Of a stretch of DNA of 64,000 nucleotides, positions 44,451 to 55,281 are shown piece after piece. This stretch comes from Neorickettsia findlayensis. Its GTDB lineage: Bacteria > Pseudomonadota > Alphaproteobacteria > Rickettsiales > Anaplasmataceae. The stretch covers positions 800,093 through 864,092 of the forward strand of contig NZ_CP047224.1 of assembly GCF_009856525.1 (NCBI RefSeq), given 5' to 3'. Both the position numbers and the translations under genes were made by a program. Below the pieces are notes generated by a model. It saw nothing but the letters and a program-made list of their open reading frames with translations, was not told the DNA's origin and searched no databases. Every line of letters begins with the position of its first letter. Positions within the stretch are counted from its first letter, which is position 1.

Positions 44451-44965
44451 TCGGAGAAGTGCGCTCGCATGCTTTTTGCCTCCATGATGTCGTGTCTGGT
44501 CACCGAAGCTGCCAATGCTAGCGCATCGTACAAATCTGAGTATTTTGATAAGCAAGAATCCAACCCAAGCAGTTGTTCTACCATGTACTTAACCTGAGCT
44601 TTAGTAGCACGACCATTCCCCGTCACACGTTTTTTGAGAACACTGGGAGCGAATTCGATTATACAGAGACCCTTCAGGGCTAGTGTAAGTATCAGAGCAC
44701 CTCGACAATAAGCCAAGTTAAGCGAAGAATACGGGTTGCTGTTAACAAATACCTTCTCTAAAACCGCAATAGATGGACCCGCTTTCTCAATCACGTCACT
44801 GATACCATGATGAATCTTTTCCAACCTGGAAGAAAGCTTCTCATGAGAAGCTGTTTCTACTACTCCAGAGTCAATATAACGCATATTACACGGACCATCG
44901 TACTCCACTAGAGCCCAACCCGTACGAATGAGACCCGGATCAACACCTAATGCTACATAGCTCAT
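44447..44965 (-). CDS. ruvC: Holliday junction resolvase RuvC
   Basis: Endonuclease resolving Holliday junctions. The acidic catalytic residues are in ALGVDPGLIRTGWAL, AVLEKVFVNSNP and YSDLYDALALAAS, in the expected order. 172 residues. ruvA and ruvB are not adjacent. Confidence 0.94.
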   Translation of the reverse strand: MSYVALGVDPGLIRTGWALVEYDGPCNMRYIDSGVVETASHEKLSSRLEKIHHGISDVIEKAGPSIAVLEKVFVNSNPYSSLNLAYCRGALILTLALKGLCIIEFAPSVLKKRVTGNGRATKAQVKYMVEQLLGLDSCLSKYSDLYDALALAASVTRHDIMEAKSMRAHFSD

Positions 44966-45055
44966 CGAACAGGAAAATTCTTTTCAAATACCATAAAACA
45001 CTTACAAGGAGACACGCATACAATAACCTCATGCTAAAAAGAAAACAGGCAACTT

Positions 45056-46003
45056 TTAAAAGTATTTTTGCGCTTCCACGACTAATTTTCTTGTTGCAGC
45101 AAGCGAATTTTCGAACATCCTTCTCTCATCAGGATCTAAATCAAGCTCGATCACACGCTCTACACCACTTGATCCTATAATAACTGGTATACCAGAAAAG
45201 ACATCATCCTCTACTCCATACCTACCCTTCATCGTTACAGAGCACACGAGTGTTTTTTTCTGATCCAACAAATATGCTTCTGCCATTTCCAGTGCAGACG
45301 CAGCGGGAGTATAGTAGGCTGAACCAGTCTTCAAGAGGGCAACTATCTCGGCACCACCACTACGAGTACGTTCAATAATTGAGTCCACCTTATCCTTCGT
45401 TAGAAAACCCGCACTGACCAACTCAGGTAGACTCATACCAGAAACCGTAGAGTGTCTAAACAGGGGAACCATAGAATCACCGTGACTACCTAACACTAGT
45501 GATTTAACATCCGCTACTGAAACATCTAGCTCTTGCGCAAGAAAAAAATTCATTCTGCTCGAATCGAGGACGCCAGCCATACCAACGATCCTATCAGGAT
45601 TAATTTCGGCTGCCTTGTAAAGGACCCAAACCATTACATCTAGTGGGTTAGTCACAACTATTACAAATGCCTTCGGGGCAAGCTTTTTTATTTTTTCCCC
45701 TACTTCTTTCATAACGACAGCATTTACATCAACTAGTTCTTCACGTGTCATGCCAGGCTTCCGTGGAATACCAGCAGTTATGATAATTACTGAGGAACCT
45801 TTGATTCTTTCCATATTGGCACTGCCATTAATCTTCATTGTGTAGCCAATGAGTGGAAGAGCCTGTGAAACATCTAATGCTTTACCCCTTGCGAGGTCTC
45901 CGTTAACATCAATTAATTCGATCTCTGAAGCTAACTTCTTCGAGGCTATCAAATACGCCAAGGTCCCACCAATATTGCCAGCACCAATTAAACTCACTTT
46001 CAT
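45056..46003 (-). CDS. mdh: Malate dehydrogenase
   Basis: TCA-cycle enzyme, NAD-dependent, of the LDH-like bacterial MDH class. Rossmann motif SLIGAGNIGGTLAYL, the substrate loop IPRKPGMTREELVDVN (Arg-rich, malate-specific), and catalytic GSHGDSMVPLFRHS with the active-site His. 315 residues. Divergent from dut. Confidence 0.95.
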   Translation of the reverse strand: MKVSLIGAGNIGGTLAYLIASKKLASEIELIDVNGDLARGKALDVSQALPLIGYTMKINGSANMERIKGSSVIIITAGIPRKPGMTREELVDVNAVVMKEVGEKIKKLAPKAFVIVVTNPLDVMVWVLYKAAEINPDRIVGMAGVLDSSRMNFFLAQELDVSVADVKSLVLGSHGDSMVPLFRHSTVSGMSLPELVSAGFLTKDKVDSIIERTRSGGAEIVALLKTGSAYYTPAASALEMAEAYLLDQKKTLVCSVTMKGRYGVEDDVFSGIPVIIGSSGVERVIELDLDPDERRMFENSLAATRKLVVEAQKYF

Positions 46004-46261
46004 TTGAACCCACTCCTATCACCCAACTACACCAATTCTAAAACAGAAGTCCATCAATACATAGTTCCCATACACAGCCTCTATTTGATGACATTCTCAT
46101 TGTGTCGGTCTCCTAATGAAACTTACGCTCGGCGCCATATTTACGCGTTATCATAAACGGATTTTTTCAGTAGTACTTCAATCACGTTCATTTCACTGCG
46201 AAATTTACATTCAGTGACATACTTGTTAGAGTGAAGGAAAGCTCAAAGTGAAGGATCCTAC

Positions 46262-46711
46262 ATGCAAAAATACGCAAAGATACTTCTGTTACCACACGGC
46301 AAAGATTTAGAACTACCAAAATATGCAAGCAAGGGAAGTTCAGGATTAGATCTTCGTGCAGCTATAGAAAAGAGCATGGTCTTGAAACCTGGAATGTTTG
46401 AGCTAGTCCCTACAGGCATTTGCATCGAACTACCCGAGGGATTAGAAGCGCAGATAAGACCACGCTCAGGTCTCGCAGCAAAGTTTGGTGTAACGGTTCT
46501 TAATAGTCCCGGCACTGTAGATCAGGACTATAGGGGAGAAATAAAAGTCTGTTTAGTAAACCTGTCTAAGAATGAATTTACTATCAACAGGGGCGATAGG
46601 GTAGCTCAAATGGTAATAGCAAAAGTACAACAAATACTGCTAATAGAAGCAGGAGAAATCGGGGAAACAGAAAGGGCTTCCGGGGGTTTTGGATCAACTG
46701 GGACTCAGTAA
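46262..46711 (+). CDS. dut: dUTP diphosphatase
   Basis: Homotrimeric dUTPase keeping uracil out of DNA. All five motifs are seen: SSGLDLRAAIE, RPRSGLAAKFGV, NSPGTVDQDYRGEIKVCLVN, RGDRVAQMVIAK and RASGGFGSTG at the C-terminus. 149 residues. Divergent from mdh. Confidence 0.96.
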   Translation: MQKYAKILLLPHGKDLELPKYASKGSSGLDLRAAIEKSMVLKPGMFELVPTGICIELPEGLEAQIRPRSGLAAKFGVTVLNSPGTVDQDYRGEIKVCLVNLSKNEFTINRGDRVAQMVIAKVQQILLIEAGEIGETERASGGFGSTGTQ

Positions 46712-46840
46712 GGTTGTGGTGACCAAACTGGCATTGAGTCTAGATTAGTTCAAAGGCCAGATGGAGTCGTTAAGTAAGCAACTTAAAAGAGAGGCTGGTC
46801 GAATTCGAAGGTTTCATCTGAAACAAATAAGGATGGTAAT

Positions 46841-46999
46841 ATGGATATTTCTATTCCGGTCATCTATGATCATTTAGCGCCCTTCTGTATGATCCCACCT
46901 GTTAAACATCTCGGCGAAAGCTATGTCATCTCCCAAATACTCCAAGATGGAGTGACTATAAATATCGGACGAATTAATTTATCATTTCCCTGGGAGTAG
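46841..46999 (+). CDS. Possible 52-residue small protein upstream of gyrA
   Basis: Frame starting at ATG 46841 with AAGGATGG a few bases upstream, sequence beginning [19 protein letters not shown] and ending NLSFPWE. No signal peptide. Its stop codon (46997-46999) lies five bases before the likely gyrA ATG at 47005, an arrangement typical of translational coupling. I do not recognise the protein; it could be a leader peptide or a small real gene. Confidence 0.5.
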   Translation: MDISIPVIYDHLAPFCMIPPVKHLGESYVISQILQDGVTINIGRINLSFPWE

Positions 47000-47004
47000 T
47001 GCGT

Positions 47005-49614
47005 ATGTCGACCATAATACCGGTAAATCTAGAGCAGGAACTGAAATCCTCTTACCTTTCTTACGCAATGAGCGTAATTATAAACAGGGCCATTCCCGAT
47101 GTACGAGACGGACTGAAGCCTGTACATAGGAGAATTCTGTATTCTATGAATGAGCTTTCTTTCTATTGGAACAAGCCCTATAGAAAGTCGGCTAGGGTAA
47201 TCGGTGAGGTTATTGGTAAATACCACCCGCACGGTGATAGTGCTATATATGATGCTCTGGTTCGTATGGCACAGAACTTTTCCCTACTCGTACCGTTGAT
47301 AGATGGGCAGGGAAACTTTGGTTCTGTAGATGGCGATCCAGCTGCAGCAATGCGCTACACAGAAGTACGTCTGGAGTACATATCTAAGTTTCTACTCGAC
47401 GATCTATATGAAAACAGCGTGGACTTCCGTTCAAACTATGATAATTCAGAAACGGAGCCTGTTGTTCTGCCAGCAAAATTCCCAAATATCCTGGTCAATG
47501 GAACAGCCGGGGTAGCAGTCGGAATGGCAACGAATGTACCAACTCATAATCTATCCGAAGTAATAGAGGCATGTAAGTTGTACTTAGAAGACAATAACGT
47601 AACAACTGACGAACTCCTAAAAGTTATAAAAGGCCCTGACTTCCCTACAGGGGGATTGATTATCGGCGAGGAAGGAATAAAAGCATCTTTTGAAACCGGT
47701 AGAGGCTCCATTATCATACGGAGCAAGACACATTTCGAAGAAACTGAAACAAGAAAAGCAATTATCGTCGATGAGCTCCCGTACCAGGTTAATAAAGCAA
47801 AGTTAATAGAAAACATAGCTCTTTTGGTGAAGGAAAAGAGACTTGATTCAATCAGTGATCTGAGAGACGAGTCAAACAAGGAAGGAATACGGGTCGTAAT
47901 AGAACTAAAAAGGGGTGCTTCATTTGAAGTGGTTCTGAACCAACTTTTCCAGATGACGCAGCTTCAGACATCGTACAGCACGAATATGATGCTTCTTGAC
48001 AACATGAAGCCTACTCTGATGTCTCTTAGGGACATCTTGGCAGCCTTCATTGCTCACAGAAAGGAAGTAATCTCGAGACGAACAGAGTTTAGACTCGCCA
48101 AGGCTAGAGAAAAGGCTAACGTTCTGGTCGCGCTGTATGTAGCAATTCTCAACATTGATGAAGTCGTACGTATTTTAAAATCCTCCGGAGATAACGAGAC
48201 TGCAATAAAAGCACTTTGCGCTAAACACTGGGCTATAGACGAAGAACTTGAGCTACTTGTAGAAACTATCTCAAACATTAAGCTTCTGAACAGAGAATAC
48301 AAACTCAGCACAGCGCAGTCTAAGGCAATCTTGGAAATGAAAATGCAACGTATAACCAACACTGAGAAAGGTCAATTGGTTGCCGAGATTCATGCCGAAA
48401 TGAACATCGTCAAAGAATGTGCTTCAATACTGGGAAATGAGGCTGTTTTGATAAATGTAATAGTGCAGGAACTGAATGAAATAAAGGCGAAGTACCCGCA
48501 AGCACGGAAGAGTGTTATTTTAAAAAATGTCAATGCCGTGTATGCAGAAGAGGACCTTATCGAACGCGAGCAAGTCGTTGTCACAGCAACATATTCTGGG
48601 TATATAAAGCGTGTCCAAATCTCAAATTACAGGGTTCAGAGAAGAGGAGGAAAGGGCCGTATCGCACAAAACATAAAATCTGAGGATCAGTTGGCACAGA
48701 TTTTTGTTCTCAGTACGCACGATGAAATACTCTTCTTCTCCAGTAAAGGTAAAGTCTATAAGTTAAAGGCTTACAAGTTGCCTATAGGCGAACCTCAATC
48801 GCGTGGAAGAGCTTTGGTGAACATTTTTGATCTTGCTGATGATGAATCTATTACAAGTATTCTTCCTTTGAAAAATTCCGATGCTGAGAACTTAATATTC
48901 TTGACTGCCCAAGGAAAGGTCAAACGCAACTCTATGAGTGACTTTGCCTATGTCCCAGCAAATGGAAAGGTAGCTATCAAACTCAACGATAACGACGCGT
49001 TAATATCTGTCAAAACTGCTCAGAATGAAGATTGTATTTTTATTTCTACCAAGGACGGAAAATGCATAAGGTTCTTGGTTGAAGATTTGAGAGTCCTTAA
49101 GAGTAGGAGTTCCGAAGGTGTAAAAGCTATAACTTTGGGAAAAGATGATAACGCTATCTCCCTTTCAATACTGAATAAGCGGATTCTTTCACCGGAAAAC
49201 AAAGCTGAGTACATGAAAACGAAGTTCCTCGAGAGAATCCAAAATCCCGAAAATCATGAAGAACAGTTTGTTCTTACAGTTACTGAAAATGGTTATGGCA
49301 AAATCACATCAAGTTATGAATATAGGATAACAAACCGAGGAGGCGTCGGGATAATTAACATATCGACTTCTGAACGCAACGGTAAGGTTGTCTCGAGCTT
49401 CAAGGTAACGCTTAGTAACCATATAATGCTTGTTACAAACAGAGGACAAGTCATAAGAATAGAAGCAAGCAACATCCCGGTTCTTGGGCGTAATACACAG
49501 GGTGTACGCCTATTCTCAATAAGGGCTGAGGAAAGAGTTGCTTCGGTAACAGAGGTAGAAGAGGTGGAAGAGGAAGATTCCGAAATAAATGAAAATTGTC
49601 AAAATGATAGTTAA
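47005..49614 (+). CDS. gyrA: DNA gyrase subunit A
   Basis: Breakage-reunion subunit of gyrase. The quinolone-resistance region reads [19 protein letters not shown] (Ser and Asp at the E. coli 83/87 positions), the active-site Tyr is in AAAMRYTE, and the gyrA box QRRGGKGR near residue 545 distinguishes it from ParC. A C-terminal beta-pinwheel follows and the protein ends in an acidic tail. 869 residues from ATG 47005; a GGGAG Shine-Dalgarno eight bases upstream supports this over GTG 46999. Confidence 0.95.
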   Translation: MSTIIPVNLEQELKSSYLSYAMSVIINRAIPDVRDGLKPVHRRILYSMNELSFYWNKPYRKSARVIGEVIGKYHPHGDSAIYDALVRMAQNFSLLVPLIDGQGNFGSVDGDPAAAMRYTEVRLEYISKFLLDDLYENSVDFRSNYDNSETEPVVLPAKFPNILVNGTAGVAVGMATNVPTHNLSEVIEACKLYLEDNNVTTDELLKVIKGPDFPTGGLIIGEEGIKASFETGRGSIIIRSKTHFEETETRKAIIVDELPYQVNKAKLIENIALLVKEKRLDSISDLRDESNKEGIRVVIELKRGASFEVVLNQLFQMTQLQTSYSTNMMLLDNMKPTLMSLRDILAAFIAHRKEVISRRTEFRLAKAREKANVLVALYVAILNIDEVVRILKSSGDNETAIKALCAKHWAIDEELELLVETISNIKLLNREYKLSTAQSKAILEMKMQRITNTEKGQLVAEIHAEMNIVKECASILGNEAVLINVIVQELNEIKAKYPQARKSVILKNVNAVYAEEDLIEREQVVVTATYSGYIKRVQISNYRVQRRGGKGRIAQNIKSEDQLAQIFVLSTHDEILFFSSKGKVYKLKAYKLPIGEPQSRGRALVNIFDLADDESITSILPLKNSDAENLIFLTAQGKVKRNSMSDFAYVPANGKVAIKLNDNDALISVKTAQNEDCIFISTKDGKCIRFLVEDLRVLKSRSSEGVKAITLGKDDNAISLSILNKRILSPENKAEYMKTKFLERIQNPENHEEQFVLTVTENGYGKITSSYEYRITNRGGVGIINISTSERNGKVVSSFKVTLSNHIMLVTNRGQVIRIEASNIPVLGRNTQGVRLFSIRAEERVASVTEVEEVEEEDSEINENCQNDS

Positions 49615-49791
49615 CACGAAATCCTTATTTCACTAGGTAGGTACGGAAATTGAGGGTCAAAAGATAGATAGGAGTTATTGAAACACGTGAAGGGCTTATA
49701 TTGTCTCATAGGTCTGTACAGAAAAAATGGAAGGTAAAGATCTACGGGATTGCTGAAATGTATGAAAGCTTTGTTCGATGATTAGGTCTGA

Positions 49792-50718
49792 CTAGATGTA
49801 ATTTATTGTATTTAGGATATCAGACTTTTCCCCCCAATTTGGACTCACCCTCACAAATACTGATAGGTGCACCTTCTTTCCGGGAAAAAGGTTAGCCATC
49901 TCTCTCTCGGAAGATTTTCTGATAGTACCAATTGTCTTCCCGCAAGAGCCTATTACGATCATTTTATGTGATTCACTCATTACATGGAGTACTTGCTTGA
50001 TCTTTACAGTTTTATCAAGAATTTCAATATTTTCCGTTTCTACAGTCAGTGAGTAAGGAAGTTCTTGATGTAGTCTGATAAATAACTTCTCCCGGAGAAT
50101 TTCAGAAAGATTAAACTCAAGAGGCATATCGGTCTCATCTTCTTCATCAAAATACCAAGGTCCTGGCTGAGCCGATCTAAGAAGGTAGTCCATGAGATCA
50201 TCAATTCCACTACCTTTGAGAGCAGAAATCATGAATGTCTTATCAAAATGGCCCAAGCTGTTTAGTTCTTGTGCAACTGCTAGTAACCTTGGTTTTTCCA
50301 CAAGATCTATTTTATTCATTACCAGTACCAACTTGCCATTAGCTTTCCTGAGTATATCCTTTGTACTATCCGAGACGGGGCGCCTTGGATCGATTATCAA
50401 ACAAAAAATATCTGTCCCAGCGAATGCTCTCCAGGCGTTTTTCACTATGACCCTTTCGAGCTGACATCGCGGAATAAAAATCCCAGGAGTATCAACGAAA
50501 ACCAATTGAACATCACCTTTTGTGTATATACCTCTGATTCTCGTTCTTGTAGTCTGTACTTTATGTGTAACCGCAGATATCTTGCTTCCAACCATGGCAT
50601 TCAATAATGTGGACTTACCAACATTACTGTTCCCAATGAGAGAGACAAAAGCAGAGCGAGTACGAAAATTTTCTCCCATCTGAGGACAATCGCTGCTATT
50701 ACATTCGGAACTACTCAT
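49792..50718 (-). CDS. era: GTPase Era
   Basis: Assembly GTPase for the 30S subunit. G1 GNSNVGKST near residue 26, G3 DTPG, G4 NKID, and a KH domain at the C-terminus (LHVMSESHKMIVIGSCGKTIGTIRKSSEREMANLF). 308 residues. Followed (upstream in the minus direction) by fabD; the gap holds nothing else. Confidence 0.95.
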   Translation of the reverse strand: MSSSECNSSDCPQMGENFRTRSAFVSLIGNSNVGKSTLLNAMVGSKISAVTHKVQTTRTRIRGIYTKGDVQLVFVDTPGIFIPRCQLERVIVKNAWRAFAGTDIFCLIIDPRRPVSDSTKDILRKANGKLVLVMNKIDLVEKPRLLAVAQELNSLGHFDKTFMISALKGSGIDDLMDYLLRSAQPGPWYFDEEDETDMPLEFNLSEILREKLFIRLHQELPYSLTVETENIEILDKTVKIKQVLHVMSESHKMIVIGSCGKTIGTIRKSSEREMANLFPGKKVHLSVFVRVSPNWGEKSDILNTINYI

Positions 50719-50784
50719 TGGGAATTTTCGAAAAGGGAACCTCTATAACAGAATACATGCAAGCCGGCAGAAATCCGACCTAAC

Positions 50785-51720
50785 TCACCCAATTGTAGCA
50801 ATAATTCTGTCTAGATCATCTACCCCTTCGAGATTCAATGTTGTCACATGTGGGTTCATTCGAGATAGCATTCTGCTCAAAACGTTGCCTGATCCTACTT
50901 CTATGAAAGTTTTTACACCTGTTTCTATTGAAAAAAGCATGCTCTCCCTCCATCGTACGCAGCTTGTGATTTGCTGCACTAGAAGCTCCTTTATTTTTTG
51001 AACCTCTGTTACTGGACTCGCTGTAACATTCGACACGATTGGAACAGAAGGTGTAACAATTTCTACATTATCTAGGGCAGCTCTTACTGGCATAACGGCA
51101 CGCTGCATCAACTTACAGTGAAACGGCGCACTCACCTTCAACCGCACCACACGCTTTATACCTTTTTGTTTTGCATACTCTTCGATCTTTTCTATCTCAG
51201 TAGTCAAACCGCTAACAACAACCTGTTCATTACTGTTGTCATTCGAAATTTCACAGTTTACTTTTGACTCCACTATGAGATTCTGTGCCTCCTCAAAAGT
51301 TACCTTAATCAGAGCAAGCATGCCACCTTCACCCATGGGCACAGCTTCTTGCATCGACTTTCCTCTAATTTTTAAAACTTTGGCAACTTGAGAAATCGTA
51401 ATAGCACCAGACGCACACAATGCAGTATATTCGCCAAGTGAATGTCCAGCTAAGTACTCGGACAACTCCGAAACACTTTTTCCAGACTCCGACAAAAGAA
51501 CCTTAAGTGCCGCCATAGAAGTCGCCATAAGTGCGGGTTGAGCGTTCTCGGTATTCGAAAGTATATGTTCCGGTCCCTCAAACATTACTTTTGATAACTT
51601 CATACCCAGAGATTCATCGACTTCAGAAAAAACCTCACGGGCAACTGAGAAATTCTCATATAAACTTTTGCCCATACCGACACGCTGAGAACCTTGTCCG
51701 GGAAACAAAAACATCTTCAT
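50785..51720 (-). CDS. fabD: Malonyl-CoA-ACP transacylase
   Basis: Loads malonyl groups onto acyl carrier protein in fatty-acid synthesis. FPGQGSQRVGMGKSLYE at the start, nucleophile GHSLGEYTALCASG, and catalytic His in LKVSAPFHCKLM. 311 residues. Lies between era and dnaG. Confidence 0.95.
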   Translation of the reverse strand: MKMFLFPGQGSQRVGMGKSLYENFSVAREVFSEVDESLGMKLSKVMFEGPEHILSNTENAQPALMATSMAALKVLLSESGKSVSELSEYLAGHSLGEYTALCASGAITISQVAKVLKIRGKSMQEAVPMGEGGMLALIKVTFEEAQNLIVESKVNCEISNDNSNEQVVVSGLTTEIEKIEEYAKQKGIKRVVRLKVSAPFHCKLMQRAVMPVRAALDNVEIVTPSVPIVSNVTASPVTEVQKIKELLVQQITSCVRWRESMLFSIETGVKTFIEVGSGNVLSRMLSRMNPHVTTLNLEGVDDLDRIIATIG

Positions 51721-51797
51721 AGAGACTTTAAATAGGATCTGATTTGCAATACCAAAACTTATACCCTCCAGAAATGGCAGTCAAATTTAGATGAACT

Positions 51798-53537
51798 TCA
51801 TTCTTTTTCTGCCTCCCGAATCTTTGCCAAGATTCTTTGAGCTTCTTCCATTTTGTTCTCATCTAGATCAGAAGAATGAATCATTCGTCGATACTCTTCT
51901 CGGAGTTCGTCGCGCCATAATTGTTTCTGCAGTCTATCCCATAAAAAGATTGCTTTTTCTATGTTATCCGGAAGTGAAGCTAAATCACTCAGAAGCTTAT
52001 AAGATGCTTCTGTCTCTCTGTCTGCAAGCAACGCATTTTTAAGAGATGCACCACTAATATCACCTGAGGTGTTGATCAACTGCACTATGAAAGATTGGAG
52101 TTTCACATGTTGCGGGTCGCTTAGTTTTAACAAAGAAAAATATTCTTCACGATCACCGCTCCGAAGAACTTCTGGAAATTTTATAACTATTTTTAGCAAT
52201 AAGACTTTCTTATCTACGTGTGTACTAGCCGAAGAAGAAAGTTTTTTAATATCTACAAAACGCGTGGCGTCTTCGCTATCCCTACATGGGGAAATAAAAT
52301 TACGCTGACGAAGACTCCTTTTAAGTAAAAAGATTTGCTGCTGAAAAAAATCTTGAAAATGTTTTCTAATTTTATAGTCCTTTACGTTTATCAGATATTT
52401 TTCTAAGATCTTTTCCAACTCTATAAAGTCCTCTGGCGAACTGCATTGCCTCCCGTATTTAGCTAAAAAGAATATTGTATCAGATAAACTTCTGGCACCA
52501 TCTAAAACACGCTGAAATGCAGCTCTATCACTTCTCACAAGATCATCGGGATCTTTACCTATGGGTAAGAAAGAGAAAGTAGTTTTTATCTCTAGAGAAT
52601 TTATGAACTCATCCATGATGAGCTCTACTACCCTACCAGCAGCTTTTATTCCAGCATTGTCACCATCAAAACAAAATATTAGGTTTCTCTTTAATCGGTT
52701 TAGTAGTTTAAGATGATGTGACGTTATAGACGTTCCTAAAATACCCAAAACACTCTTATACCCAAATTGATAGAGAGATATAACATCCATATATCCCTCT
52801 ACTAGTATAATGGGTTCTTCAGAATTCTTCGGGATTTTATCAATGTTATAAAGCACTTCACTCTTTTTGAAAAAGTCCGTTTCACAAGAGTTTATGTACT
52901 TCGGTAAAATACCCTCTTTTACAACCCTACTTCCAAATCCAATTACTTTTCCCTGTATATTGTTTATTGGAAAAACCAGTCTATCTCTGAAGTAACATCT
53001 ACCCAGTTTATCAAGGACTCCAGAACTTTTAATCACAGTGCTAGGAAAATTCTTGGTTTTGTTGATGAAGGAGGTCAAATTAGAAGGACAATAACCCAAC
53101 TTAAATTCAGAAATCACATCATCATCTAGACGGTTCCTTATGTAATAACTCGCTTCTTGAGCGACTTTAGAGTTCAAATTATTACAAAACCAATCCCTTA
53201 ACTCTTCTAGAAATTGAAATACTTGGATAAATTTTTCCGTCCCAGAATTTTTCTTGTCTATTTTTATTCCTATGCTAGAAGCCAACTCTTCAACAGCTTC
53301 ATTCAGATCTAATCGCTTTGTTAGGGAAACAAAATCTATAACGTCGCCACTTTTACCACAACCAAAACAATAAAAGAATCTACCTTTATCATTCACCGAG
53401 AACGAAGGTGTCTTTTCCTGATGGAATGGACATTTTCCAACAAGTCTAGATCCAACCCTTTTGAGTTTAACTGTCCTACTGACAACCTCGGAAACAGGAA
53501 TCCTTTCTTTAATTAGTTCTATGTATTTTTTTAACAC
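51798..53537 (-). CDS. dnaG: DNA primase
   Basis: Makes RNA primers for replication. CHC2 zinc finger (CPFHQEKTPSFSVNDKGRFFYCFGC, residues about 37-61), Toprim domain (ILVEGYMDVISLYQFG and CFDGDNAGIKAA) and a C-terminal helicase-binding region. 579 residues, normal. Unusually, it is not beside rpoD. Confidence 0.95.
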   Translation of the reverse strand: MLKKYIELIKERIPVSEVVSRTVKLKRVGSRLVGKCPFHQEKTPSFSVNDKGRFFYCFGCGKSGDVIDFVSLTKRLDLNEAVEELASSIGIKIDKKNSGTEKFIQVFQFLEELRDWFCNNLNSKVAQEASYYIRNRLDDDVISEFKLGYCPSNLTSFINKTKNFPSTVIKSSGVLDKLGRCYFRDRLVFPINNIQGKVIGFGSRVVKEGILPKYINSCETDFFKKSEVLYNIDKIPKNSEEPIILVEGYMDVISLYQFGYKSVLGILGTSITSHHLKLLNRLKRNLIFCFDGDNAGIKAAGRVVELIMDEFINSLEIKTTFSFLPIGKDPDDLVRSDRAAFQRVLDGARSLSDTIFFLAKYGRQCSSPEDFIELEKILEKYLINVKDYKIRKHFQDFFQQQIFLLKRSLRQRNFISPCRDSEDATRFVDIKKLSSSASTHVDKKVLLLKIVIKFPEVLRSGDREEYFSLLKLSDPQHVKLQSFIVQLINTSGDISGASLKNALLADRETEASYKLLSDLASLPDNIEKAIFLWDRLQKQLWRDELREEYRRMIHSSDLDENKMEEAQRILAKIREAEKE

Positions 53538-53578
53538 AGAGACAAAACACTCAACCTAAGAAACAAATAGGAAGTTCC

Positions 53579-53944
53579 TCATATTCTATCACCAAGAACA
53601 ACAAAGGCTATTGCATAGTCACCATCATCACTAAGAGAAATTTGGGAATTCCGAAGCATCCTGTCTTTAAAGTAAATGAACGGTTTTCCTTTACAATTAT
53701 TCCTTACCGAGATCTGTTTAATTGCTAGGCCTATACCGTGCCCTCGGGCTTTTATTATTGCTTCTTTTGCAGCAAAACGTTTTGCCAAATATGAGATCAT
53801 ACCCTTCCCACGGTGCGCTTCGGCTTCTTTTATTTCGTTCATGTCGAAAAATCTCAAAAGAAATTTTTGTTGATAAAGTTCTAGCACTTTCTCGATGCGA
53901 GATAGTTTTACAATATCGACTCCTATGCTAGTTTTTTTCTTCAT
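53579..53944 (-). CDS. acpS: Holo-[acyl-carrier-protein] synthase
   Basis: Transfers 4'-phosphopantetheine to ACP. Metal/CoA-binding residues in IGVDIVKLSRIEKVLE and FAAKEAIIKARGHGIGL. 121 residues, standard. Placed 41 bases from dnaG in the same direction; with fabD nearby it forms a loose fatty-acid cluster. Confidence 0.95.
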   Translation of the reverse strand: MKKKTSIGVDIVKLSRIEKVLELYQQKFLLRFFDMNEIKEAEAHRGKGMISYLAKRFAAKEAIIKARGHGIGLAIKQISVRNNCKGKPFIYFKDRMLRNSQISLSDDGDYAIAFVVLGDRI

Positions 53945-54108
53945 CTATTGAGAATTGCCCGAATCCATAATATTTTTTGTTTTGACCATACTGTTGTGCT
54001 TAAGACATGAAAATGAAAAACCCGATAGTTGGTAAAAAAAAGGACGAATGTTCTGGCATTTTGCAGATTTAAGACTCTCTGTTAGACTTAGCCAAAATAC
54101 TAACACGC

Positions 54109-55281
54109 ATGAAAAAGTTGATAAATGATGAACTAGAAGACAAAACTGATGAAAGTTCTTCGGATGCCCGTTATAGGGCAAGGATAACAGAACAGCAACA
54201 GAGTCATTTAGAAGAGTTAAAAAAGTTACAGGAAAGTTTCAAAGAGAAGACTGAGTCCGTAAATGGCTTCAGATGTCACGAAGACTTCGTCTCTGGTGTA
54301 AGTGAAGAAGACGAATTAAAGATTGAAGAAAAAGTAGAAGTATCTAGAAAGAAGGGAATTTTCAGAATAGTTGCTGATAAGTTCTCTCTTGCTGTTCGTC
54401 CATCCACTTGGGCGAAAGTCATATCAGGTCTTAGGAGTTTGTTTGGTGGAAAATCCGTCGACGAACTTCTCTTAGAAATAAAGACTGGAAACAAGACGAT
54501 TAAGTCTCTTCTTGCTCTTCTGAAACACAAGGAGAAACTTTCTTTGCAAATTAGGATAGCATCTCTATTAAGAGAAATCACGCTTGGTAGGAGCATAGGT
54601 AGAGAGCCACTGAATAGAATTTTGGCTATCCAAAGTAGCCTGATTTCAAACCTCAGTGCAGCAGTTAGAGAAAGTTCTGGAAGAGCAGACGTACAATCGC
54701 TTTTGGTCTATCAGCACCAGGCTTTATCACAATCCAGGTTCCTTGCTACGCAAGTTGTCAAAGATATACAAGTTTCGCATTCGGCTATCCAAAGCCAAGT
54801 CAAATCGTATGACCCAAGAAGTGAGTGTCCTCCTAGTTTATTTCCCGCGTATTACGTGTTTAATAGTACTTACTCTAGTACATGGGTAAACGACCTACAG
54901 ATTCTAAAAGGTGTAAATATATCGGCCACCCTAAAGAATCTCCTATCCGAAGTCAAGAACAGAATAATTGCAATTTTTCGCATGGAGGTTTTAGGCTCGA
55001 CCACGGTTGGCATGCAGATGCAAACAATAATAGCTTCTGGTACCGGAGGATCAGGAAATTCTTTAAACCAAGATCATACTATTCAACACAGGCACATTTT
55101 TGAGCAACAGTCCCACAGTCATGGAAAGGGATGCCCTTGTTGCAGTTCTGTACTCGAGACGAGTCAATCACTACGATTCTCCTACTCAGCGTCTGCTGTA
55201 GCGTTAGGAGGACCAGCTTGTATTCTCTCTTCAGCGCAGTGCAACCTAGCTACGGGAGCAGGCACACAGATACAGGTCTAG
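54109..55281 (+). CDS. Unrecognised 390-residue protein
   Basis: No family recognised. The N-terminal ~90 residues are charged and likely coiled coil or disordered, the middle is helical (LLLEIKTGNKTIKSLLALLKHKEKL, ALSQSRFLATQVVKD), and the C-terminal third is Ser/Gln/Gly-rich with HSHGKGCPCCSSVL, a possible metal-binding CPCC. There is no signal peptide or membrane segment. Codon use resembles neighbours. Flanked by long gene-poor gaps. A secreted effector is possible but not supported by any motif I can see. Confidence 0.65.
   Translation: MKKLINDELEDKTDESSSDARYRARITEQQQSHLEELKKLQESFKEKTESVNGFRCHEDFVSGVSEEDELKIEEKVEVSRKKGIFRIVADKFSLAVRPSTWAKVISGLRSLFGGKSVDELLLEIKTGNKTIKSLLALLKHKEKLSLQIRIASLLREITLGRSIGREPLNRILAIQSSLISNLSAAVRESSGRADVQSLLVYQHQALSQSRFLATQVVKDIQVSHSAIQSQVKSYDPRSECPPSLFPAYYVFNSTYSSTWVNDLQILKGVNISATLKNLLSEVKNRIIAIFRMEVLGSTTVGMQMQTIIASGTGGSGNSLNQDHTIQHRHIFEQQSHSHGKGCPCCSSVLETSQSLRFSYSASAVALGGPACILSSAQCNLATGAGTQIQV

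Noticed and set aside
49680..49700. CACGTG cores outside the parS-like site (for example near 49686, 17786, 43557)
   Set aside because: The flanks do not extend into the parS palindrome.
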